Assembly: GCA_036320915.1 (NCBI GenBank)
Contig: JAXBDG010000013.1
Span: 1,364,001-1,428,000, forward strand
DNA length: 64,000 nucleotides
Reading direction: 5' to 3'
Source: Linnemannia elongata
Taxonomy: Eukaryota; Mortierellomycota; Mortierellomycetes; Mortierellales; Mortierellaceae
Numbering within the stretch: position 1 is the first letter of the stretch; each line of letters starts with the position of its first letter. This document shows positions 55,784-64,000 of this stretch, piece by piece. Under the pieces are notes generated by a model. It made no database searches, was not told where the DNA came from, and saw nothing but the letters and a program-made list of their open reading frames with translations. A program made the position numbers and the translations under genes.

Positions 55784-57000
55784 ATGACCCAATACACCTT
55801 TAGGGACTTTAAGGCCGTTGAGATTCTAGTGGCTGGCGTCGATTCAGGCTTTGGCAGCGAGATTGTCGTGAACCTTTACCAGTACGGAGGATATATCATT
55901 TATGCGACCTGCTTGACCAAAGAGGCGGTCGAGAAGTACTAGGCTAGAGACTCTATCCGACTCCCTGCTGTGCAAGTCGATGTCACCAAACAGGACGACG
56001 TCAATCATCTTCGTGCCCAGGTTGAGGTGAGGGTCCTCAGGTGCTACACTGTCCTCAACGACGCCGGTATGTCTTGTTTATTCTTGTTTTGCGTTACGAA
56101 CCCTCCGTCTCCTTTGCAATGCTTTGAAGTCTGAACTGAGACCTTCGATTATGTTTCTTCTTCGTTCGCTGTTGTTCACAGGAATATAATTTGGAGGGTT
56201 CTTTGAATTTTCAACCGAGGAGTACTCACAGGTAACAGGTTTTACAAGCAATGAAGCGATGAATTTGCAATTGGTAAAATCAAAGAAATAACAGGTTATC
56301 AACAAAACTTTAATACTCATGCATTTAACCCCTCAAGTGTCACTTCTCGCTTCGCCCAAAATCAGGAAATCATGGATGCCAATTACATGGTAGTCGTTCG
56401 CATCTCCAAAGTCATAGTCCTTTCCTTGAGGACACACGTCGGGTCTCAGCACACCCTTCCCACCGGCCATAAGCACCCGCGCTTGTCTGTTGAGTATCAC
56501 ATCCACAGCCGCTCGATCCAACGCCACCGGGTTCAGTGTCTAAAGCGCCTCAAAATTCGCCGCCAAATCCTTACTCGACATCATTGGAGTCGGACTGTCA
56601 CCTTGGGAGATTGACGTCTCAATGGTCGAACCCTCGTTTGCCAAGATGCCGCTGACCGCCCACTTTGAGGTGCTCATTCTCCAGAGCTGGCAGCGAGCCG
56701 ATGAGACGACATAGAAGATGTACAGTGTTCGGTTCAATGACACATGTGCCAGGTGTAGCCAGATATTTTGTACACGAGCGATGCCGTCGGAGTGGGTAGT
56801 TAAGGCGGTTGTGGATGCGATTGTAGGGAGAGGTGGAGCTTTAAGGGCTATGATAGAGCCTTAGGGGTTTAATATTTTAATATTGGGATTTGGGTGATGG
56901 AGAATTTGCCTGATTGGATTCAGGATGGGCTTGTTCGATTTGTGCTGAGGAGGCAGGGGCTGTGGGCTGCGGATACTTTTTGTTGAATGAGGGCGTCGGG
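55784..57000 (+). pseudogene. SDR9C-type dehydrogenase pseudogene
   Basis: A decayed copy of the downstream dehydrogenases. Exon-1-like part 55784 to about 56068: MTQYTF, then VAGVDSGFGSEI where the others have VTGCDTGFG, GGYIIYATCLTKEAVEKY, then an in-frame TAG at 55939, VDVTKQDDVNHLRAQVE and a garbled NNAG. A trace of exon 2 follows (FFEFSTEE-like near 56198). An exon-3-like part from about 56371 (MDANYMVVVRISKV) loses frame after HTLPTGHK. A C-terminal relic lies at 56890-57000 (NLPDWIQDGLVRFVLRRQGLWAADTF). The CLTKEAVEKYxARDS block is closest to the copy at 60568. Many stops and shifts rule out function. Confidence 0.85.
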
Positions 57001-57317
57001 AGGAATATTAGCACTGTAGCGGTCAGTTGACGCGACCTGCATAGTGCCAGTCGTCCGATTCGATGTGAGCATGCCTGAAGGCAAAGACAAGGTCTGGGCT
57101 CAAATGAAAGACTATTTTGCGGGTCGCAACTCCGCCTAGCAGTCCCTGAATCCACTGAATTTATTTGCAGGGTTGACTGATATCTTTTTTCTTCTTTCCT
57201 TCCTACTTTCCTTTCTCTGTTTTTGTTTTCACTCCGACATCAATTCTCACGCACTTCTCCTCAGCCCCACCCACCCATTCTTCCTTTATCCTCCCCATCA
57301 ACTCACATTCAAAATCA

Positions 57318-58669
57318 ATGGCCCAGTATACCCTTACAAACACCGAGTATCTGGTCGCCGTCGTCACTGGCTGCGACACAGGCTTCGGCGCAGAAATCGT
57401 CGACGACCTCTACCAGCGTGGCGGTTACACTATTTATGCGACCTGTCTTACATCCCAGGCTGTCGACAAGTACCAGGCCAAGGAGTCGACCCGCCTTCGA
57501 GCAATTCAAGTCGATGTCACCAAGCAGGACGATGTCAATCGCCTTCGTGCCCAGATTGAGGCCGAGTGTCCTCAGGGCGTGTACTGTGTCTTCAACAACG
57601 CCGGTACGTTTTTTACTTTTTTTTTTTTATTTCTTATTTTTTTTTATTTTTATCATTTTTTGCCTTGAAATTCCTTTCACAAGCACATGCATGCTCCTCT
57701 GTGGCAGTGGAGCCGTAGCATGTGCCAGTCGAGTGGCCACTTACTCCGCTAGTTCAATATCCAACGTCAATAGGAATCAATGCCGGTGGAAACTTTGACT
57801 TGACCGCGGAGGATGCATTCGAGGTAAGACAGTGAAACATGTCCAAACTAACAGAGGGGTTTGTTCTCACCAAACCAAGTGTACTTGTGAGCTCTTTTTG
57901 GTCATCGTTTTTCATTTAACAGCGGCAGGCCGACGGAACGACTCTTAGACCGGCATGGACCCTAATCCCATACCCATGTCCTTCTCACACTTTATTCCAT
58001 AATTTTTCCTGACATTGCCCCTAGCGCGTGATGGATGTCAACTACATGGGTATCATCCGTATCACTAAGGGCTTACTTCCTTCCCTCCGCGCCTACGCTA
58101 AGTCCCGCCACACTCTCCTCAATGGCCAAAAGCTCCCTCGCGCTCGCCTCATCAGCGTAACTTCAGTCGCCGGTCGAATCAACGTCCCCGGCCTGGGACC
58201 TTACAGCGCCTCCAAGCACGCAGCCGAGTCGATCCTCGATACCCTCCGCGTCGAACTCTCGCCTTGGGAGATTGACGTCTCCATTATCGAGCCCTTCTTT
58301 GCCAAGACACCCATCATGACCAACAGTTTCACGGCCTTTGAGAAGAACTGGAAGGGTGCCAACGATCACGTCCATGCGATGTATGGTGGAGAAGCGTATG
58401 CTGAGACTGCTCGCAAGCGGAGCCAGCTCTTATATGAGAAGGCCATGCCCCCTCAATGGGTCGTCCAGGCGGCTGTGAATGCGATTCATAAGAAGAATGG
58501 AGCTCAAACTCCCAGGATCTTGGTTGGGTTCTGGTATGTCCGGTTCTTGGTCTGGTTCTTGGAGAGGGCTCCTGAGTGGATGGCGGATGGATTGCTGCGT
58601 ATGAGTATGAAAAGTGGTGGCTCTTGGCCTGCCGACCCTTTCTTATTGAAGGATCGCAAGCGCGATTAG
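57318..58669 (+). CDS. Short-chain dehydrogenase/reductase (SDR9C / retinol-dehydrogenase-like), copy 1, 326 aa
   Basis: NAD(P)-dependent oxidoreductase with a Rossmann fold. Three exons: 57318-57603, 57774-57823 and 58025-58669. Cofactor motif TGCDTGFG (17-24), VDVTKQDDV, NNAG (across the first junction), catalytic S159 (SVTSVAG) and Y172-x3-K176 (YSASK). The TGCDTGFG form and EAECPQGVYCVFNNAG resemble animal retinol and 17-beta-hydroxysteroid dehydrogenases of the SDR9C group, which are often ER-attached. Here the hydrophobic C-terminal stretch ILVGFWYVRFLVWFLE could attach to membrane. It shares intron positions with the other cluster members, so they arose by tandem duplication. Substrate unknown; lipid or sterol is a guess. 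Confidence 0.9.
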
Positions 58670-59092
58670 GTGTGAAATGATTGCTCCTCTACTTTTTTTT
58701 TTATTCTATTGATACGCAGTTTGTTAGCAATGAATAAAAAGGTATACGAGTGGGTACACATTTAGTCTTATCCTTGACCATGGCGCTTATCAGTAATTGC
58801 CCTTGGAGTATGAGAATCTCGGGTACCCTTAATAAGTAAAATTAAGCTTGTCAGCAGTCACCAGGGCGATGCCATTTTCTTTCTTTCCCAACTTCCGTTT
58901 CCTTTTTCTCCTTTCTTTTTCATTCCCACACTCATCCACACAACCCCTCCAATCACCCCTCCTTTCAATCCTGCTTAACACACTTAGGTCTCTTTCGGCG
59001 CCCTTTCATACTGCTATTCAACCTTTTGATATCTTTTTCATCAATCGATTCCTACCAAAAACCCAGCTATTCTCTCACTATCAAGAGTTTCA

Positions 59093-60298
59093 ATGACCAC
59101 CCAGTACACCCCCACTGACCCCAAGGACCTTGTCGTTCTAGTCACTGGTTCAAGCACCGGTTTTGGCGCAGGAATAGTCAACGCCCTGCACGAACTTGGC
59201 AGCTACACAATTTATGCGACATGCACGACCGAGGCGGGCGTGAAAGCCTATCAGGCCAAGAACTCGCCTCGTCTCCGCCCTGTTCAAGTCGATGTCACCA
59301 AGCAGGAGGACGTTAACCGCCTCCGAGCTCAGATTGAGGCCGAGTGCCCTCAGGGCGTTTATTGTGTTGTTAACAACGCTGGTATGTCATAGCTGTTAGA
59401 ATTCCTCCTACGACACATCGTTTCTCTTTGTAAAATCAACTGCCACAAGAGTTCTCAACTGCAGTTTTTATTCTTCCGGACTTGCTTAGGAATCAACGCT
59501 GGCGGTTGGTTTGACATGACAACGGAGGATACCTTTGAGGTAAGAAAGCAGCGTAATTGTTGCTGCGCAAGTTGTAATAGCCGTGAAAGCTTTTGTCTCA
59601 ATGACCATGTATTCATAAGCGCCTCTTTTTTGTTTTTCTCTGTGGTGTTTGCTTAGCTTCTGATGAATGTCAACTATATGGGCGTCATTCGCATCACGAA
59701 AGCCCTGATCCCCTCGCTGCGGACTTATGCCAAGTCTCGCCACACCTTGGCCAATGGTCAGAGCCTACCCCGTGCCCGTCTGATCGGCATGTCTTCCGTG
59801 TCCGGTCGCATAAATCCTATCGGCCTGGGTCCCTACGCCGCTTCAAAGCACGCCGTTGAGTCGATCTTGGACACCCTCCGCGTGGAGCTGTCGCCTTGGG
59901 AGATCGACGTCTCCATGATCGAGCCCGGCTACGCCAAGACGCCCATCATCACCAAGGCCACTTCGGCGATTGAGAAACAATGGGAGGAAGCTGACGCGCA
60001 AGTTCACCAAATGTACGGCAAAACGTTTATCGAGTCGGTCTTGCGAGATCAGAAACGGATCTATGAAATCGCTGTGCCCGCGCAATGGACCGTCGATGCG
60101 ACTGTGGATGCGATCCACAAGAAGAATGGTGCTCAGAAGGCAAGGATTCTGATTGGGGTCTGGTCGAAACGGTTCTTGCTCCAGGTGATGGAGAAGCTTC
60201 CTGAGTGGATGATGGATTGGATGACGCGGGCTGGGATGCAAAAAGCTGGCTATTGGGCTGCCAATCCGTTCTTGTTGAAGGATGTCAAGCAGGATTGA
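59093..60298 (+). CDS. Short-chain dehydrogenase/reductase (SDR9C-like), copy 2, 326 aa
   Basis: Exons 59093-59381, 59490-59539 and 59657-60298, the same structure and length as the neighbour. Cofactor motif TGSSTGFG, VDVTKQEDV, VNNAG, SSVSGRINPIGLGPYAASKHAVES with the catalytic Ser, Tyr and Lys, and PWEIDVSMIEPGYAKTPI after it. The tail RILIGVWSKRFLLQVMEKLPEWMMDWM is amphipathic. It ends ANPFLLKDVKQD, like the other copies. Fully open and probably functional. Divergence from copy 1 is spread over the whole protein, so the duplication is not recent. Confidence 0.9.
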
Positions 60299-60567
60299 GT
60301 TGAAACGTAGGCGATCATGATATGAATAAATAGATTGTCAACGCCTCATGAACGGGGCAATCGACAGTCACTCGCAATACACAATATTTTAATTTTTGAA
60401 GACCGTGCATGATTTTTCTTGTCTCCATGTCTTCCTCCTTTCACACCCATCCAGAAACAACATCCTCTAACGTAAAGTCTTCCCGGTGCGCCAATCCTTC
60501 TTTGCAGTTCGACCTCACCGCCATCGGACCGCCATATTTTAATATAACCATACCAATCAACGCCTCA

Positions 60568-61849
60568 ATGATCCAGCGGGATACCCTTATCGACTCCAAG
60601 GAATTGGTGATTGTCATCACCGGTGCTGACTCGGGCTTTGGCGCAGGCATTGTCGAGGATCTTCACCGGCGTGGAGGATATACCATCTATGCGACCTGCC
60701 TGACCAAAGAAGCGGTCGATAAATACCAGGCTAGAGATTCTACCCGACTCCGCGCTACGCTAGTCGACGTCACCAAACAGGACGATATTAATCGTTTTCG
60801 CGCCCAGGTAGAGGCAGAGTGCCCCAGGGTGTCTACTGTGTCTTCAACAACGCCGGTATGTCATACTTTATGTTTGACAGGTGATATCGTCAATATCATT
60901 ATGTCGCATAAACAAGAAGGTGAGACTAAGGTATCTTCATGGACGCACTTTTCATCTTTTTGAAAACTGAACTGACAGGTCATTCTCTTCATACTTTTTT
61001 TTGTCCCTGTGTGTGTGTGCAGGAGTGTACCTGGGCGGGTTCTTTGACTTTTCGACCGAGGAGGGTTTTCAGGTATAAGATAACAAAACATTAATTTACA
61101 CAAGCTTGCCTAATGACGGTCTGTGAGCAAAAAAAAAAAAAAAAAGTACGAACTCTATTATTCATATGCCGCCCCCCACTGCATCCTTTTAGAAAATCAT
61201 GGATGTCAATTTCATGGGAGTCGAGCGCATCACCAAGGCCCTGGTGCCGTCCTTGAGGACATACGCCAGGTCCCGACACCAGGCCGTCCTTGCCGGCGCC
61301 AGCCAACAAATGTTACCTCGCGCTCGACTGTTGACGATCACATCTGTTGGTGCTCGATCCAACACCCCCGGGTTCAGCGGTTACAGTGCATCCAAGCACG
61401 CCACCGCTTCGTTACTCGACACCATCCGAATCGAGTTGTCACCATGGGAAATAGATGTCTCGATGCTTGAACCCACTTGTGCCAAGACACCGCTAGCGGC
61501 CAGTTTTGAATGGATCGCAGAGCAGAACTGGAAGAACGCCGATGAGACGATACAGCGGATGTATACTCCTCAGTTCGTGAAGCAGTGGGTTCTGAACAGT
61601 AAACTGTTCTATACGCAGGCTATGTCGTCGGAGTGGGTGGTCGAGGCGGCTGTGAATTCGATTGTTGAAAGAGGTGGTGCTTCGAGAGCGAGGGTGATGG
61701 TGGGGCCGAGTATGTTACTGTGGTTTATTTGGTTCCAGGAAAAGTTACCTGCCTGGCTTAGTGACCACTTGAGTCGATTTGTGGTAAAGCAGCAAGGGTT
61801 GTGGCCAGCAGATCCTTTCCTTTTGCAGGACGGCATTAAGGAGGAGTAG
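60568..61849 (+). pseudogene. Short-chain dehydrogenase/reductase (SDR9C-like), copy 3, with one-base frameshift
   Basis: Exon equivalents 60568-60855, 61023-61072 and 61193-61849. The structure is that of the intact copies, and exons 2 and 3 are completely open (DVNFMGVERITKA, YSASKHATAS, PWEIDVSMLEPTCAKTPL, GLWPADPFLLQDGIKEE). Exon 1 is 288 nt where phase requires one base more. The lesion is at a C run, 60822-60825: TGCCCCAGG, where the intact copies read as TGC-CCN-CAG-GG. This shifts the frame just before the NNAG motif. It is either a very young pseudogene or a sequencing or assembly error in a homopolymer. Cofactor motif TGADSGFG is intact. Confidence 0.75.
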
Positions 61850-61997
61850 CACAAAATGGTACGCATAAAAGTGTATTTGGCAAAATACCCTTTCCATATG
61901 TTCTGCCTCGTATGTCTCACAATTGTCCCTTTTTTTTGTACATTTTATTTTTTTTTGCGATTCTGCTTTTTGTGCTCTGTCTCGCGTCCATATGCAT

Positions 61998-63227
61998 TTA
62001 TTTTGGACCAGGAGCAGCAAAGTCTTCAGGAGAGTCGGCAGGCCGCCAAGGGAGGAGGCTGCCAAAGAGCAGATGTTGGACGACAGGGAACTTGTTCAAG
62101 ACCTCGACCTTGTACATTTTGATCATGCCCGAGTTGACTTTTGTCCAGTGAGGTACTCCTGAAATCTCGAACAGCACTGGTGAATGCTCGTGGAAAGGTC
62201 CACGTTTCGTCTATGAGGGTAAAAGAATAGTAGAAAATGTGAGATGGAGTCAACATGGAGGCGACAAGGGTAATGAAATTCTGTCATCTGTTAGAGACGT
62301 CTTTCTCTCCCGAAATGATATCTACCTGATGAATGGACTGAATAGCGCGAAAGTACATGTAATCCGGTGCAAAGTCTTCAAGGTACTGTGTCTGCATGAT
62401 AGAAACAGGCTTCAGTCTCGGATGATCCCTCAACTGGGCACTCCCCCAAAGGTATGGCAAGAACTGATAATCGTCCAGTCCCCAAACACCATGACTTCCT
62501 GCAGGTTCCAACTGATATGTCTTTTGTAATTTCCTGACCAACTCGAGGTACCGCACAAACACTCTCAGCACGACGGCGGGGTGATCTGTGGGTCCCTTAA
62601 CAAAGCCGATGATTTCAAGACAGGCCAACCAAGCGACGAAGGAGAGTTCATGACCTGATCCATAGTCAATCCTGATGCCGTGGCCCAGCGCTTGAGTGAG
62701 GTATGGAGAGATTTCTTGGATGGCCGGGTGGAGGGTTGAAGGGAGGAGGTCCTCGAGGAGGGTGGTTGCCTTTTCTTCGACCATGCGGATGTAGTCCCGG
62801 AAAGCGAGGTTGCCGAACCTTTGGGGGTCTGCTTTGGGCGGTACCAGTGCGATCCAGCTGTCGAGTGTGTCGAGCAGTGCCAGGATTTTTGTGATTGCCT
62901 ATTTGAATGTTAACGAAGGTACGTGTGTCGCGTGAGTTCACTGTTGTGCTGCTTCTTTTTTCTTTATGTTCCTGAGACATGATTCTTGTGCAAACGCTCT
63001 ACTGAGTTCACTCCAGGTGCGCCATGATTTTGAGACGTTACGTTTGACTCAGGGATAGGATCTGACACTTTGCGGTTCAGGACGGCGTTGTTGAGGGCAA
63101 GGATGTAGGACATGATGCGTGCGTGGGCCTCTGAGGTCTGGAAGTAAGGTAGATCCTTGGCCTCATCCTTGATGCGCTTGATTGGCACGATGAAACCGTC
63201 CTGTGCTGTTGATTCCTGATTCGCCAT
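61998..63227 (-). CDS. RRD: Serine/threonine phosphatase 2A activator (PTPA, Rrd family), 323 aa
   Basis: Peptidyl-prolyl isomerase-like activator that helps PP2A-type catalytic subunits reach the active metal-loaded state. Three exons (minus): 63042-63227, 62326-62898 and 61998-62210; 323 residues, normal size. Landmarks: [48 protein letters not shown], then [98 protein letters not shown]. All are canonical. Donor of exon 1 at 63041 (GTAACG) was chosen by phase and family length; a GTGTCA donor 24 bases earlier is the alternative. It converges on the SDR copy 3 gene with only 148 bp between stops. Confidence 0.94.
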
Positions 63228-63873
63228 TCGTTGAGGCTTCTGGTTGGGAATTAGGTATGAAGGATGCGCGTGTGAGAGAATGTTTGAAACATTTAGAAAA
63301 AAGAAGGGCGTTCGACAAGGTTCGGTCGTTTTGTTCGTTCGTTGAAGGGAGTGCGCGGTCACAGGCACGTGCGGTTATACTTCAACACCTCTATGGACTC
63401 ATACCACCAGCCATTTGTTGTATCGATAAAGTTTTTTCTGGCAAAAAAAAAAAAAAAAAGCTGCTTACACGCAATTGGCGAATGTAACACGGTGTCAAGT
63501 GAACCTACTACCTACATGCTACATGCTTGCACACCCCAATCCAATACTCAATACAAAGTGCGTCACCGACTAAGCGAAACCTCTAAGTTGTGTTACTCAC
63601 ACATTTTTTTTCAATCCTATGAATACCTACAGCTACCAAACTATGAACCAGACACTTTGCTTGTCAGGTCATATGCCTCAAGCATCCATTCAAGCTCGCG
63701 CTTCTTTTTACTTTTCGCACTGTGCGCGCGTGTCAAGAATGCCATATCCGTTTGGCTTTCTATGACTATCAAGTACATCTATCTGTTTGCTATAAGTACA
63801 TCTTGTCATAAAGTAGAAAGTGCAATAATTCGTTCGCAGATGAATAAATATGCTTAAAAATAATTCCAGTCCT
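63228..63873. other. Intergenic region between PTPA and the right-edge gene
   Basis: 646 bp; contains the PTPA promoter, an A17 run near 63441 and AT-rich DNA. No gene supported. Confidence 0.4.
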
Positions 63874-63999
63874 TTATTGATTGCCTTTTCTCTCTTCTTC
63901 ACGTTCCTTTGCTGTCTTTCCACAAAAAGTTCTAGCTTGGGCAAAGGAGAAGATGTTTTTGTTGGAGTTAAACTTGACCAAAGTGTCCATCTCCTCAAA
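63874..63999 (-). CDS. C-terminal end of an unidentified protein (partial, cut by window edge)
   Basis: A minus-strand frame enters from the right edge and ends at TAA (63874-63876). The 41 visible residues include FEEMDTLVKFNSNKNIFSFAQ and end CGKTAKEREEERKGNQ, a charged helical tail that looks like real protein rather than low-complexity noise. No family recognised. Whether this is one exon or a read-through of an intron cannot be told without the next bases. Confidence 0.4.
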   Translation of the reverse strand, partial: FEEMDTLVKFNSNKNIFSFAQARTFCGKTAKEREEERKGNQ

Positions 64000-64000
64000 T

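Overview
The window is fungal nuclear DNA, most likely from a Mortierella-type early-diverging fungus (Mucoromycota, Mortierellomycotina). That placement is an inference from gene content and intron style; no rDNA is present. Genes are intron-rich with short, mostly GT-AG introns, intergenic DNA is full of long A/T homopolymers and CT microsatellites, and the genes are typical eukaryotic housekeeping genes. I rebuilt exons by hand. In every multi-exon model except the replication protein (DONSON-like) and one damaged dehydrogenase, exon lengths sum to a whole number of codons.

Layout, left to right. 662-16969: a secreted Thr/Pro-rich protein (+), an Akr1-type ankyrin-DHHC palmitoyltransferase (+), an Ole1-type delta-9 fatty-acid desaturase with a cytochrome b5 tail (+), mitochondrial Hsp10 (+), an aldo/keto reductase (+) and ribosomal protein eL33 (-). 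17331-31321: a 1257-residue coiled-coil protein (-), a 3.8-kb gene-poor stretch, Rho GDP-dissociation inhibitor (-) and a Rab4-type GTPase (+). 31586-31656: tRNA-Arg(ACG) (-) with a Pol III terminator.

31763-46490 is a head-to-tail pile of five non-LTR (LINE) insertions. It has one apparently intact 10-kb element with two ORFs, and four 5'-truncated relatives, one of them split by another with an 8-bp target duplication. All five point the same way, with 5' ends toward the tRNA gene, and the intact copy lies nearest to it. This suggests repeated insertion upstream of a tRNA gene and is the most interesting feature of the window.

47673-55394: a DONSON-like replication protein (-) and a BAG6-like ubiquitin-domain protein (+), divergent from a 398-bp shared promoter region. 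55784-61849: a tandem family of SDR9C-type short-chain dehydrogenases, comprising one eroded pseudogene, two intact genes and one copy with a single-base frameshift. 61998-63227: the PP2A activator PTPA (-). The right edge cuts an unidentified gene (-).

Functional links are loose, as expected in a fungal chromosome. Palmitoyltransferase, RhoGDI, Rab4 and the coiled-coil protein all relate to membrane trafficking; Hsp10, BAG6-like and PTPA to protein quality control and signalling; desaturase and SDR enzymes to lipid metabolism.
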